Assembly (NCBI RefSeq): GCF_014201095.1
Contig: NZ_JACHDN010000001.1
Location: 1,302,001-1,366,000 of the forward strand
Source of the DNA: Cellulomonas hominis
GTDB lineage: Bacteria; Actinomycetota; Actinomycetes; Actinomycetales; Cellulomonadaceae
Reading direction: 5' to 3'
Length of the DNA: 64,000 bases
Shown: positions 1 through 6,755 of the stretch, piece after piece
Position numbering within the stretch: position 1 is the first letter of the stretch
How the letters are laid out: each line of letters begins with the position of its first letter
The notes under the pieces: model-generated
The model's input: the letters and a program-made list of their open reading frames with translations, nothing else
Told to the model about the DNA's origin: nothing
Databases searched by the model: none
Translations under genes and position numbers: made by a program

Positions 1-43
1 CCCCGATGGTGAAGAGCCGCGCCTCGGATCGGGTCATGTCCAT
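1..43 (-). CDS. Possible 5' end of a leftward gene cut by the window edge
   Basis: An ATG at the complement of 41..43 opens a frame that stays open to base 1 and reads MDMTRSEARLFTIG. It would follow the tad genes on the same strand. The only upstream Shine-Dalgarno-like sequence is a weak AGGGTG. A short rightward frame over the same bases (stop at 64..66) could instead be the end of a convergent gene. Too little is visible to choose between them or name a product. Confidence 0.25.
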   Translation of the reverse strand, partial: MDMTRSEARLFTIG

Positions 44-48
44 GAGCC

Positions 49-67
49 CACACCCTGACACGGTGTG
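49..67 (-). terminator. Short hairpin downstream of the tad genes
   Basis: CACACC at 49..54 pairs with GGTGTG at 62..67 across a 7-base loop. It lies about 40 bases past the last tad-locus stop codon. The stem is only six pairs and no T-run follows, so this is a weak terminator call. Confidence 0.3.
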
Positions 68-106
68 AGGGTCCAGCCCCGGGACCACGGGCCGGAACCC
101 TGGCCG

Positions 107-622
107 TCACCCGGAGGCCACGGACGCTCCGCGGGGCCCCGCCCGGGCCTCCGCCACCGCCGTCCCCCAGGGCAGGGCGACCGCGGCCCGCACCGTCACG
201 ACGGCGCCGCCGTGCTGCGTGCACGCCTGCAGGGTCGCGCCGTTCCGCGCGGCCACCTCCCCGGCGAGGCCGCACCCGTCGCCTGCCCCGGCGAGCAGGC
301 GTTCCGATGCCGCGAGCGCGCCGAGGTCCGCTGCCGTCCGGGCCCGGCCGCGAGCGCCCTGGGCCGCGACGAGCAGGCCCAGGGCGGCCGCGAGCAGGAC
401 GGAGACCGCGACGAGGGCGATGACGAGCACGGCGCCCGAGCCGCGGTCCGGCTCGTGGCCGGGCGGGGCGGCGGGGCCGGCGCCGGGAGGCGGGCGGGTC
501 CCGGAAGCGGCCCACGCGCTCGCTGGAGCTCCGCGTGACCCACCTGGCCCGGTACCGGGCCGGCGACCGGGCCGAGCACCGGAGCCCCGCCGGGCGGTCC
601 ACCCCGGCGCGTGCGGGCTCAC
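107..622 (-). CDS. Second TadE/TadG-like pilus protein (Rv3654c type)
   Basis: A 171-residue protein whose first 55 residues are low-complexity Gly/Pro/Arg. These lead into GSGAVLVIALVAVSVLLAAALGLLV, read here as two runs, GSGAVLVIALVAVSVLL and AAALGLLV. The run is one N-terminal membrane helix of the kind found in TadE-like pseudopilins after a short basic segment. A Gly/Ala-rich extracytoplasmic part with two Cys follows. The start overlaps the tadE stop by four bases (ATGA), so it is the last gene of the pilin end of the tad unit. The call rests on position plus the helix. An internal start closer to the helix (around residue 55) is possible because the leader looks disordered. Confidence 0.65.
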   Translation of the reverse strand: MSPHAPGWTARRGSGARPGRRPGTGPGGSRGAPASAWAASGTRPPPGAGPAAPPGHEPDRGSGAVLVIALVAVSVLLAAALGLLVAAQGARGRARTAADLGALAASERLLAGAGDGCGLAGEVAARNGATLQACTQHGGAVVTVRAAVALPWGTAVAEARAGPRGASVASG

Positions 623-999
623 GGCTCCGTCCGGCCGGTCGCCGTTCCCCGGACCGTCAGCCCGCCGACCAGCGGGAGCGTGGGACCGACGGTCGACTCG
701 ACGGTCACGACCACCCAGCCGTCGTCCCGGCCCACCGCGACCTGCACGCCGGACCCCGCGACCCGCCGGGCGACCGCGAGGACATCGGCGTCGCCGTCGC
801 CGAGGGCCGCCGCGCGCGCTCCCGCCCGGGCGGCGTCCGCGCAGCGCAGCTGGATCGCGGCGCTGGCGGTCAGGGCGACCACCGCGCCGACGAGCAGCGC
901 GACGACGGGCAGGAGCACGGCGAACTCGGCCGTCACGGCGCCGCGGTCCCGATCCGCGCGGTGCGGCCGGTTCCGGACGGCGCGCACGTCACCGCTCAC
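619..999 (-). CDS. tadE: TadE-family minor pilin
   Basis: A 126-residue protein with the TadE layout. A short basic N-terminus with DRGAVTAEFAVLLPVVALL is followed by one hydrophobic helix (about residues 20 to 45) and a small extracytoplasmic domain. The Gly-Ala-Val-x-x-Glu-Phe sequence matches the prepilin-like processing region of TadE proteins, which assemble with Flp pilins at the membrane. ATGA overlaps join it to the genes on both sides, so translation is probably coupled. Loss of TadE function in other systems stops pilus assembly (known for the family). Confidence 0.8.
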   Translation of the reverse strand: MSGDVRAVRNRPHRADRDRGAVTAEFAVLLPVVALLVGAVVALTASAAIQLRCADAARAGARAAALGDGDADVLAVARRVAGSGVQVAVGRDDGWVVVTVESTVGPTLPLVGGLTVRGTATGRTEP

Positions 1000-1250
1000 A
1001 CCGACAGCGCGCCGCGGACGAGCGACACGAGCATCTCGCGCACCTCGCCGCTGCTGAGGATCGCCACCAGCAGGGTCGCGAAGCCGACCGCGGCGATGAG
1101 GACGATCGCGTACTCCGCGGTCGCCATGCCGGCGTCACGCGGTGCACCGGCGGACCGGGCGCGCAGGCCCGTCAGGGCGCGGTCGCGCAGTCGGAGCAGT
1201 GTCCGGGTGACGCCGCGGGGGTTCCGGGACCGGGTGCGGTGCAGGCTCAT
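996..1250 (-). CDS. DUF4244 / Flp-like pilin subunit
   Basis: An 84-residue protein with a basic N-terminal 40 residues and then GMATAEYAIVLIAAVGFATLL, read as GMATAEYAIVLIAAV plus GFATLL. This is the G/A-T-A-E-Y-A motif and hydrophobic helix of Flp-type pilins and of actinobacterial DUF4244 proteins. The family role is the pilus subunit made as a prepilin. The ATG at 1248..1250 is preceded by AGGAGG at good spacing (complement 1256..1261). It starts a new transcription unit, because a 163-base gap with a conserved element separates it from tadC. Confidence 0.8.
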   Translation of the reverse strand: MSLHRTRSRNPRGVTRTLLRLRDRALTGLRARSAGAPRDAGMATAEYAIVLIAAVGFATLLVAILSSGEVREMLVSLVRGALSV

Positions 1251-1344
1251 CGGGGACCTCCTGGGTTCGTGCCGGCCGGGTGCCGGCGCCTGACGACGAC
1301 GGTGCCCGCCACACCCGCGTGGCGACCCGCCGCGACCGCGCCGG

Positions 1345-1387
1345 CTGGGGACGACGCACGTGCCCGAGCCCTGTGGAGGACTCGGTG
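1345..1387 (-). promoter_or_regulatory. Shared tad-locus upstream element, copy 1
   Basis: These 43 bases match 44708..44750 at 32 positions without a gap. On this strand the shared blocks are CTGGGGAC, CGCACG, CCTGTGGAGGA and TCGGTG. The copy lies about 95 to 137 bases upstream of the DUF4244 pilin gene. The other copy lies at a similar distance and in the same orientation upstream of the cpaE-tadA unit. The likely role is a common promoter or regulator site for both tad units. The gap 1251..1413 otherwise holds only the pilin ribosome-binding site. Confidence 0.5.
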
Positions 1388-1413
1388 AGGCGTGATCGTG
1401 CGCATCTCCGCCG

Positions 1414-1995
1414 TCACCCGAGCAGCGACCGCGCGAGCGAGACCAGGACCGGCACCAGCCCGATGAGGACGAAGGCGGGCAGGAAGCACAGCCCGAGCGG
1501 CAGGACCAGACGCACGCCGAGCCGACCCGCAGCCTCGCGCGCGGCGCGGTCGCGGTGCCGGCGGAGCTCCGCGGCGGCCGTGCGCAGCGCCGGGCCTGCG
1601 GCCGTGCCGGAGTCCCAGGCGGGCGCCATCCCGGCCAGCGCACGCCCGAGCGACGGCGCGTGGACCCAGGCCGCGGGCCAGCTCGCCCCGAGCAGGAGCG
1701 CCGCGCCCGCGCGCTCCAGGTCGGCGCCGGTTCGGCCGCCCAGCGCGACGCCCACCGCCTCGAGCGCCCGCGGCACGCTCGCGCCGGCCTCGACCGCGAC
1801 CGCGAGCAGGTCGACCACCGCCACGTGGTCGGGTTCGGCGTGGGCCGCGGGCGTCGGACCGGCGCGGCGACGCGTCCACGGGTCCGGCCGGCGTGACGGC
1901 GGGCGCAGCAGGAGGGTCGCGGCGACGACGAGCGCGACCAGGAGCGGCTCAGCCACCGCGACCGCCGCCGCCCGAGGCCCGGTCACCCGCGTCAC
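1414..1995 (-). CDS. tadC: TadC-like type II/IV secretion inner-membrane protein
   Basis: A 193-residue protein (GTG start) with a membrane segment near the N-terminus (PLLVALVVAATLLL) and a cytoplasmic T2SSF-like domain containing LLAVAVEAGASVPRALEAVG. It ends with a C-terminal helical pair around RLGVRLVLPLGLCFLPAFVL. These are features of the GspF/TadC family, the inner-membrane platform for pilus extrusion. It is shorter than a full two-repeat GspF, as usual for TadB/TadC halves. It overlaps tadB by about 47 bases. A second GTG at 1986 is equally possible as start; neither has a clear ribosome-binding site. Confidence 0.75.
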   Translation of the reverse strand: MTRVTGPRAAAVAVAEPLLVALVVAATLLLRPPSRRPDPWTRRRAGPTPAAHAEPDHVAVVDLLAVAVEAGASVPRALEAVGVALGGRTGADLERAGAALLLGASWPAAWVHAPSLGRALAGMAPAWDSGTAAGPALRTAAAELRRHRDRAAREAAGRLGVRLVLPLGLCFLPAFVLIGLVPVLVSLARSLLG

Positions 1996-2737
1996 GCGCC
2001 GCTGCCACCATGCGGGCAACCCACCACCGGCCCACGACCGTGAGCCCGGCGCCGGCGAACCCCGCCGTGCTGCCGAGGCCGCCGCCGAGCAGCACCCCCA
2101 GCGGGTCGGCACCGAACAGGGTGCCGATCCCGAGACCCGCCGCGGGCAGCCACGTGAGCAGGGTGACGGTCTGCTGCGGACCGGCGAGCGCGGCGCGGAC
2201 GGCGGTCTCGGCGTCCGCGTCGGCCGCCAGGGTCCGCCCGCTCGACTCGAGGACGGCACCCAGGGGCGCGCCGATCGACGTCGCCAGCCGGGTCGCCGCG
2301 AGGACGGCGAGGACGTGCCGCTCCACCCGGGCCGCGCCGGCGGCCGGACGACGCGCGGGCCGGGCGCGCACGGCGGGGAACCCGTCGGCCGCGGGCCACC
2401 CGCCCGGACCCGGCCGCCCGCCCACCGCGGCGACCACGTCGTCGGCGTCCGGCACGCCGTCGCCGCCGACCGGGACGCCGAGCGCCGCGCGCCAGGCACC
2501 CCCCGGGGACCGCCCCGCGCGGAGCTCGGCCGCGACGGCCGTCACCGCGACGGCCAGGGCGGCTGTCGGGTCGCTGCGCGGCCTCCGGCGGACCCGAGCC
2601 CACGCTCGCCCCCGGCCCGGCGGCGAGCCGCGGTCGCGCCGCGTCCGCACCCGCGCACGAGCAGGGCCGGTCGCTCGGCCGGCCAGGTGCGCCGCCAGGC
2701 CCACGGCGCCCGCGAGCAGCAGGTCGCCCGGGGTCAC
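1949..2737 (-). CDS. tadB: TadB-like type II/IV secretion inner-membrane protein
   Basis: A 262-residue T2SSF-type protein. It has an N-terminal membrane helix (residues 1 to 20), an Arg-rich cytoplasmic region, a helical domain with AAELRAGRSPGGAWRAAL, and hydrophobic C-terminal helices. TadB pairs with TadC as the membrane platform acted on by the TadA ATPase. Its GTG start overlaps the tadA stop (2734..2737). In the lysogen it is cut off from the upstream tad genes by the prophage, so any transcription must come from the phage side. Confidence 0.78.
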   Translation of the reverse strand: MTPGDLLLAGAVGLAAHLAGRATGPARARVRTRRDRGSPPGRGRAWARVRRRPRSDPTAALAVAVTAVAAELRAGRSPGGAWRAALGVPVGGDGVPDADDVVAAVGGRPGPGGWPAADGFPAVRARPARRPAAGAARVERHVLAVLAATRLATSIGAPLGAVLESSGRTLAADADAETAVRAALAGPQQTVTLLTWLPAAGLGIGTLFGADPLGVLLGGGLGSTAGFAGAGLTVVGRWWVARMVAAARDAGDRASGGGGRGG

Positions 2738-3021
2738 GCCGCGCCGGCTCGCGCCGCGAGCGCCGGCCAGCCGGGCCCGGCCGTCACCCGGCCGTCGGAC
2801 GCGACCGCGAGCGCAGGCCGGACGACGAGCCCCGCGCTGCCGACGGACCGCTCCACGACGGCGACCTCGGACACCCGGCGCCGCCCGGCCTCCCGGCGCA
2901 GGTGCACGACGGCGTGGATCGCGCTGGCCGCCTGGGCCGTGAGCGCCTCACGGGACAGGCCGGCCAGCGCCCCGAGCGCCTCGAGCCGCGCCGGGACGTC
3001 CTGCGCGGCGTTGGCGTGCAC
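2734..3021 (-). pseudogene. tadA: C-terminal fragment of TadA/CpaF pilus ATPase, severed by prophage
   Basis: The frame continues a CpaF-type ATPase from VHANAAQDVPARLEALG to the end, 92 residues past the TVHA motif. Upstream of the motif the sequence turns into phage DNA and meets a TAG stop 15 bases before the in-frame V-H-A codons. Its missing N-terminal 310 residues are encoded at 42718..43650. Joining the host sides at the shared core restores GGCTTVHANAAQD in frame. The GTG at 3019..3021 could in principle start a short peptide, but this lacks both Walker motifs. Confidence 0.92.
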
Positions 3022-3048
3022 GGTCGTGCACGCGCTCTACCTCGGTAT
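3001..3048. other. attL: left prophage attachment junction
   Basis: GCGTGCACGGT at 3014..3024 is repeated exactly at 42722..42732; one mismatch and then GTGCA extend it. Bases to the left continue the host tadA gene and bases to the right are phage. The phage half carries CGTGCACGC (3025..3033) and ACCTCGGTAT (3039..3048), which are exact reverse complements of GCGTGCACG and ATACCGAGGT on the phage side of attR. The probable crossover dinucleotide is GT at 3023..3024. Confidence 0.9.
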
Positions 3049-3050
3049 CT

Positions 3051-3440
3051 TCACCGCCGCCGGACGTCCGCCGCCGGCAACCAGACGGCCCCGGTCATCA
3101 CCCGCAGGTCCATCATCCGGACCCGCACGACGGCGGCGTCGCCGGCGCCCCACCACTCGACGGCCTCGGTGTCGAGCTGCTCGTCGCCGGTCTCCCACCG
3201 CAGCGTCACGGTGACGGGGATCGGGTGGTCGACGTCGTGGTGCACGCCGCTCGGGACCGGCCTTGCGTTCAGCAGCGGGACGGCGGCGCGCACGCGCGAC
3301 ATGCCGCCCGGGACTCTCTGGCGCAGGTCCATCCCGTCATCGTCGCTCGCGGGGCTGACACGGCTCGGGAGCGCCGGCCACCACTCGCTCGCGGGGTCGG
3401 CGGTCAGCCACGCCTCGGCGGGCGGGTCGTCGCGGTCCAT
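3051..3440 (-). CDS. Phage hypothetical protein next to attL
   Basis: A 129-residue soluble protein of unknown function, beginning MDRDDPPAEAWLTADPASEW. It is rich in Trp and acidic residues in the first half. The C-terminal half is a beta-like pattern (VTVTLRWETGDEQL, AVVRVRMMDLRV). It reads outward towards attL and stops three bases from the attP arm. Its promoter could therefore carry transcription into the tadA remnant, tadB and tadC. A longer frame upstream to 3638 exists, but the ATG at 3438..3440 fits the end of the noncoding gap better. Confidence 0.55.
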   Translation of the reverse strand: MDRDDPPAEAWLTADPASEWWPALPSRVSPASDDDGMDLRQRVPGGMSRVRAAVPLLNARPVPSGVHHDVDHPIPVTVTLRWETGDEQLDTEAVEWWGAGDAAVVRVRMMDLRVMTGAVWLPAADVRRR

Positions 3441-3562
3441 GTGGACCAGCCTGTCAGGCGTCGCGCGACCGCGGGTCGAGATCACCCCGGCGAACCCTTG
3501 CCGTGACAGGCTTCGTGGGCTTGGCTTGGCCGATACGAAGCGAGTAGCGGCGGAGGGTTGCC

Positions 3563-3889
3563 GTGGACTGCAGGGGCATGGGGCCGCTCGTGTCGAGGCT
3601 CGACCACCTGACGGCCTCCCCGTTCGGCGGTGCGGCACGGGTGGTCATCCTGGACGGGACAGCCACGGACACCGGGCGCGTGAACTGGACCCTCGGCCTC
3701 ACTGATCTCGCCGGCCGGCCGCTCGGTCACCACCACCTGCACATGCCCGAGGAGGCGGAGGTCCTGCACGTCACGCAGCGATACCTTGAGGTAGGCGGGC
3801 TGACGGTCCAGGGTGACTGGGTCGCGAGCCCCGACCTCGTGCGTCCGCGGTACTACGGCCGGGTGCTGGCGACCTCGGGACTGAACTAG
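3563..3889 (+). CDS. Phage hypothetical protein
   Basis: A 108-residue protein starting at GTG 3563 with GGAGG six bases upstream. The sequence has short alternating hydrophobic stretches (ARVVILDGTATDTGRVNW, LTVQGDWVASPDLVRP) and a HHHLH cluster around residue 56, suggesting a small beta-rich domain. I recognise no family. It is convergent with the ANTAR gene and overlaps its stop by four bases. The 122-base gap to the left (3441..3562) holds a CTTCGT...ACGAAG inverted repeat but no clear promoter. Confidence 0.5.
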   Translation: MDCRGMGPLVSRLDHLTASPFGGAARVVILDGTATDTGRVNWTLGLTDLAGRPLGHHHLHMPEEAEVLHVTQRYLEVGGLTVQGDWVASPDLVRPRYYGRVLATSGLN

Positions 3890-4191
3890 TCAGCGACCAT
3901 ATCGAGCACGAGGCGCGCCGCCTCGTGAACCGCGAGCCCGCGGTACATGGTGATCGTTGCGAGCACCCTCAGCGCGGTGTCGGCGTCGCAGCCCTGCCGC
4001 TGCATCACCACGCCCACCGCGAGGTCGACATCTCGGCGCGCAGCGGGCTCGTCCGGGAGCACAATCGGTCCGTCGTCCACGACCACCACCACCGAGTCCC
4101 GGCCAGACCAACGTAGCCGCGCTCCGTGCGGTGGGACAGGCCGTTGCGTACCGGCGGCAGATTGCGCCCGCGACAGCCGGCCACCTGTCAT
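3886..4191 (-). CDS. ANTAR-domain protein without sensor domain
   Basis: A 101-residue protein. The C-terminal 60 residues (DVDLAVGVVMQRQGCDADTA, then ALRVLATITMYRGLAVHEAA) fit the ANTAR three-helix domain, including the A-x-G-V-x-M-x-R-x-G core. ANTAR proteins bind paired RNA hairpins and prevent transcription termination (known for the family). They usually carry a GAF, PAS or receiver sensor; here only about 40 weakly ordered residues precede the domain. In a phage it may act as an antiterminator or affect host antitermination; that role is inference. The ATG at 4189..4191 is the likeliest start. Confidence 0.65.
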   Translation of the reverse strand: MTGGRLSRAQSAAGTQRPVPPHGARLRWSGRDSVVVVVDDGPIVLPDEPAARRDVDLAVGVVMQRQGCDADTALRVLATITMYRGLAVHEAARLVLDMVAD

Positions 4192-4228
4192 GCTGAACCT
4201 GTCACCGAGGCGGAAGGAGGGGGGTCCC

Positions 4229-4897
4229 ATGAGCGCAGCGCTGCTGCACCGTGACCCCCGGATCTCCTCAGCGATCGCCTCCCGTAGCGAGGTCGCGAAC
4301 CTGGTGCGCGTTCGGCCGGAGCGACTTACGTCCTGGGCGCACCCCACGAACGGCCGGGCGCCCCTGGTGCACACAGCACGTAGCCACGGGCGCTTCTCCA
4401 TCCCGCTCGTGGGGATCGCCGAGGCCGCCTCGCTGAACGCGCTGCGTCAGGGCGGCATGTCCATGCAGCAGGCCCGGAGCGCCGCCGAGTACGTCCGCCG
4501 CGAGTACGGCGACGAGTACGCCATGGCCTCCCCGAAGCTCTTCACCGACGGCACCGACGCGTTCTTCGAGGACAACGAGGGGCTCGTGCGCCTGCGAGAC
4601 CGACAGGGTGCATGGCGCGAGGTTCTGAACCAGCACCTGCGCCCGTTGATCATCGGGCCGGACGGCTTCGTCGAGGCCTTCCGGGTCGAGGAGTTCACAC
4701 CGTTCGAAGTCACCATCGACCCGCGCTACAACGCTGGTCGGATGAGCTTCACGCGTAACCGAGTGCCGGTCTTCGCCGTCGCCGGTGCGCTGTCCGCAGG
4801 GGAAGACATCGATGCAGTCGCGATCGACTACGCGCTCAGCCGGGCCGAAGTCGAACAGGTCAACGAACTCCTCGACTGGTTGGCAACGGTCACGTAA
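4229..4897 (+). CDS. DUF433-type antitoxin-like DNA-binding protein
   Basis: A 222-residue protein. The first ~50 residues include a MerR-like helix segment, the middle is a linker domain, and the C-terminal 55 residues (NRVPVFAVAGALSAGEDIDA, then YALSRAEVEQVNELLDW) fit the DUF433 helix-turn-helix found in VapB-like antitoxins. The ATG has AGGAGG-like sequence upstream. The next gene overlaps it by 86 bases and encodes a PIN-like protein, so the pair resembles a toxin-antitoxin module in which the antitoxin is made first and probably autoregulates. Confidence 0.7.
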   Translation: MSAALLHRDPRISSAIASRSEVANLVRVRPERLTSWAHPTNGRAPLVHTARSHGRFSIPLVGIAEAASLNALRQGGMSMQQARSAAEYVRREYGDEYAMASPKLFTDGTDAFFEDNEGLVRLRDRQGAWREVLNQHLRPLIIGPDGFVEAFRVEEFTPFEVTIDPRYNAGRMSFTRNRVPVFAVAGALSAGEDIDAVAIDYALSRAEVEQVNELLDWLATVT

Positions 4898-5288
4898 GCA
4901 CGCGCCGGCGATCCTGCTCGACCGGTGCTTGTCCCCGGGGATGGCGCGCGGTCTGCGAACGTTCGGCTTCAACGTACTCACGCTCCGGGACGTGTACCCC
5001 GACGACGGTCAGCACATCCCCGACACCGAGTGGCTGCGCGACTCCGCGCGACACGGGTACATCGTCTTCACGGCCAACCCCGCGATCATCTCCGTGGAGC
5101 ACGAGCGTGCAGCGCTGCTGGAGCACGGCGCGAAGGTGTTCTGCATCGCGAACGCACAGCAGACCCGCGACGGACGCGCTCTGATCTTCGGCCGCCACCT
5201 CCTTCGGATCCTCCGGAGAGCCCGCCGGCCCGGACCGTGCTTCTGGCGCCTCAGGCCAGACGACACCATCACCTACGACATCCCGTGA
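4812..5288 (+). CDS. PIN-like (DUF5615/VapC45-type) toxin candidate
   Basis: A 158-residue protein. From residue 36 it reads ILLDRCLSPGMARGLRTFGF, then DVYPDDGQHIPDTEWLRDS and GYIVFTANPAI. This is the order of acidic motifs of PIN-like proteins paired with DUF433 antitoxins, which are presumed RNases. The start is unusual: no start codon exists close to ILLD. The best candidate is ATG 4812, which has AGGGGAAG six bases upstream but adds about 35 residues that overlap the antitoxin frame. A further in-frame ATG is at 4785. Function as a toxin is inferred. Confidence 0.65.
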   Translation: MQSRSTTRSAGPKSNRSTNSSTGWQRSRKHAPAILLDRCLSPGMARGLRTFGFNVLTLRDVYPDDGQHIPDTEWLRDSARHGYIVFTANPAIISVEHERAALLEHGAKVFCIANAQQTRDGRALIFGRHLLRILRRARRPGPCFWRLRPDDTITYDIP

Positions 5289-5300
5289 CGCGACGAAGCA

Positions 5301-5329
5301 CCCCCGCCCTCCCGGAGGAGGGACGGGGG
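5301..5329. terminator. Bidirectional terminator hairpin
   Basis: CCCCCG plus CCCTCC (5301..5312) pairs with GGAGGG (5317..5322) and CGGGGG (5324..5329), with one bulged A and a CGGA loop. It lies between the rightward PIN-like gene and the leftward RHH gene, so it can end transcription from both sides. Confidence 0.65.
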
Positions 5330-5359
5330 CGCGGTCGCGTGCCTGAGGCGTGAGGCCCG

Positions 5360-5650
5360 TTAGGAGGTGAGCGACGAGGTCGTGACGAGCCCACCAGGCG
5401 TGCCACGGCTCCCCGTCACGGGCTGCGCCTGCCAGAAGACGCCCTGACCGACGGCCGAGCTCGCGGGCTGTCCGGACGCCGTCACGGCGAGACGTGCGGA
5501 GCGAGCGGTGGGGGCGAGTTCCTTCGCCACCAGCGCGCGCACCATGTCGGACACGCTTGTGCCTCGAGCGTCAGCGGCGGCCCGCAGCGTCTTCTGTTCG
5601 GACTCAGAGAGGCGCAGCGACAGGACCGCGCCTCGCGCAGCAGCGTTCAT
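5360..5650 (-). CDS. Ribbon-helix-helix (CopG/Arc-like) protein
   Basis: A 96-residue protein. Residues 8 to 50 (VLSLRLSESEQKTLRAAADA, RGTSVSDMVRALVAKEL) have the strand-helix-helix pattern of RHH DNA-binding domains. The tail is Ser/Thr/Gly/Gln-rich and probably disordered. RHH proteins dimerise and bind short repeated operators. A matching repeat, TGTCATAC, occurs twice in the gap upstream. It is divergent from the DUF6941 gene and may regulate both. No partner toxin is adjacent on its own strand. Confidence 0.65.
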   Translation of the reverse strand: MNAAARGAVLSLRLSESEQKTLRAAADARGTSVSDMVRALVAKELAPTARSARLAVTASGQPASSAVGQGVFWQAQPVTGSRGTPGGLVTTSSLTS

Positions 5651-5771
5651 AGGAGTTCCCTTTCGGTTCGGGTGACTGTCATACAACTACCGCTCAGGCG
5701 TATACACAAGCGCCCGGGAGGAGTACGGTTTGTCATACGCACCCGTTCGTCGAACCCAGAGGAGCACTACC
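5651..5771. promoter_or_regulatory. Divergent promoter region with repeated TGTCATAC motif
   Basis: TGTCATAC occurs at 5677..5684 and 5731..5738, with a related inverted GTATACAC at 5700..5707. The spacing suits an RHH-type operator array. On the leftward strand TTGTGT and TTGTAT lie 17 bases apart as weak -35/-10 candidates for the RHH gene. AGAGGAG ahead of GTG 5772 is the ribosome-binding site for the rightward gene. Confidence 0.4.
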
Positions 5772-6275
5772 GTGGCACCGACCTCTCGCAACGCGATCAC
5801 CGAGTTCACCGTGACCGGATGGCTCTGCGACTCGGCCGTCTCGGCCGAGGGCAAGCTGTACGTCCAGGGTGGCGGCTGGAACATGCTGCATCTGCCCGCC
5901 TTCCCGGCCAACCTCCCCCGCATCGGGATCGCTCTCTCCGTCGCTGTCCCTTACTCGGCGACGAACCAGAACCACAAGCTCACCATCCATCTCGAGGCCG
6001 AGGACGGCCAGCAGCTTCCCCTCGGCGCACCCGCCCCCGGCGCCGGCGACGCGCTCGGAGCGCCCATGGCTATCGAGGCCCAGTTCCAGATGGGGCGGCC
6101 GCCGGGGATCATGCCGGGGGACGCCCAGCTGATCCCGTTCGCACTCAACATCGACGGGTACCCGCTCGAGAAGCCTGGGCTGTTCGCTTTCGTCGTCTCG
6201 ATCGATGGCACCGAGATGCACCGGCTCCACTTCCGCGCCATCCAGGCTCTGCCGGGCGTTCTGCCGTTCGGCTAG
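5772..6275 (+). CDS. DUF6941-family protein
   Basis: A 167-residue protein beginning with VAPTSRNAITEFTVTGWLCD, then a beta-rich domain with GKLYVQGGGWNMLHLPAFP and a C-terminal GLFAFVVSIDGTEMHRLHF. The order matches what I know as DUF6941, a family of unknown function seen in actinobacteria and their phages. The GTG at 5772 has AGAGGAG at normal spacing. A TTG at 5730 with GGGAGGAG upstream would add 14 residues. It is convergent with the lysis genes and ends just before a strong terminator. Confidence 0.6.
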   Translation: MAPTSRNAITEFTVTGWLCDSAVSAEGKLYVQGGGWNMLHLPAFPANLPRIGIALSVAVPYSATNQNHKLTIHLEAEDGQQLPLGAPAPGAGDALGAPMAIEAQFQMGRPPGIMPGDAQLIPFALNIDGYPLEKPGLFAFVVSIDGTEMHRLHFRAIQALPGVLPFG

Positions 6276-6282
6276 GCCCGGG

Positions 6283-6316
6283 AGCGCCCCGCTCGGCCGA
6301 GGTCGGGCGGGGCGCT
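6283..6316. terminator. Strong bidirectional terminator hairpin
   Basis: AGCGCCCCGC (6283..6292) and GCGGGGCGCT (6307..6316) form a perfect 10-bp stem with a 14-base loop. It lies between the rightward DUF6941 gene and the end of the leftward late operon and would insulate the two. Confidence 0.75.
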
Positions 6317-6335
6317 GTGGTGAGCTGAGCCTGTG

Positions 6336-6755
6336 CTACTCGGCGCGGTGGCGCGGCTCGTCGTCGGCAGGCAGGTAGCCGACGTGGACCTGGCCGTCGA
6401 GCGAGGTGACCACCGCGGCGCCGTCGTCGGTCACGCGCGCGTAGGTCGGGGCTGCGGCGGAGCCGAGCACGAGCCGGGTGAGCCAGTCGGGCAGGCGCGG
6501 CTCGAGCCGGCGGGCGAGGGCGTACCAGACGGCGATCGCGACGGTGACGAGCAGGCCGAGCGCGACCTCGGACTGCAGCAGCGTGGTCAGGGCGTCGCCG
6601 ACGTCGCCGGGCAGGCGCGGGGCGAGCCAGGCGACCACCGCGGCCACGACGGTGCCCCAGGCGGCCGGGACCGCGGTGCGCAGCAGGGACGCGCCGTAGT
6701 CGCCGAGCGACGTGGCGCCGGCGGTGGGACGGACAGCGGGCAGGGGCGTGCTCAT
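6336..6755 (-). CDS. Membrane protein, holin candidate
   Basis: A 139-residue protein with two predicted membrane helices, about residues 28 to 45 (AVPAAWGTVVAAVVAWLA) and 62 to 82 (SEVALGLLVTVAIAVWYALA). An acidic soluble tail with beta-like pattern follows. It is the last gene of the late operon, downstream of the endolysin, where holins of actinobacterial siphoviruses often lie. Its start overlaps the previous stop by four bases. The holin call is from position and topology only. Confidence 0.55.
   Translation of the reverse strand: MSTPLPAVRPTAGATSLGDYGASLLRTAVPAAWGTVVAAVVAWLAPRLPGDVGDALTTLLQSEVALGLLVTVAIAVWYALARRLEPRLPDWLTRLVLGSAAAPTYARVTDDGAAVVTSLDGQVHVGYLPADDEPRHRAE

Noticed and set aside
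219..1388. Long rightward frames over the tad genes (for example 219..1388 and 1280..3214)
   Set aside because: They are Arg/Pro/Ala-rich shadows of the leftward tadE, tadC and tadB frames, with no ribosome-binding sites or recognisable domains.
3454..3769. Small leftward frames opposite the 3563..3889 gene
   Set aside because: No ribosome-binding sites, and they overlap a frame that has one. Kept only the rightward gene.
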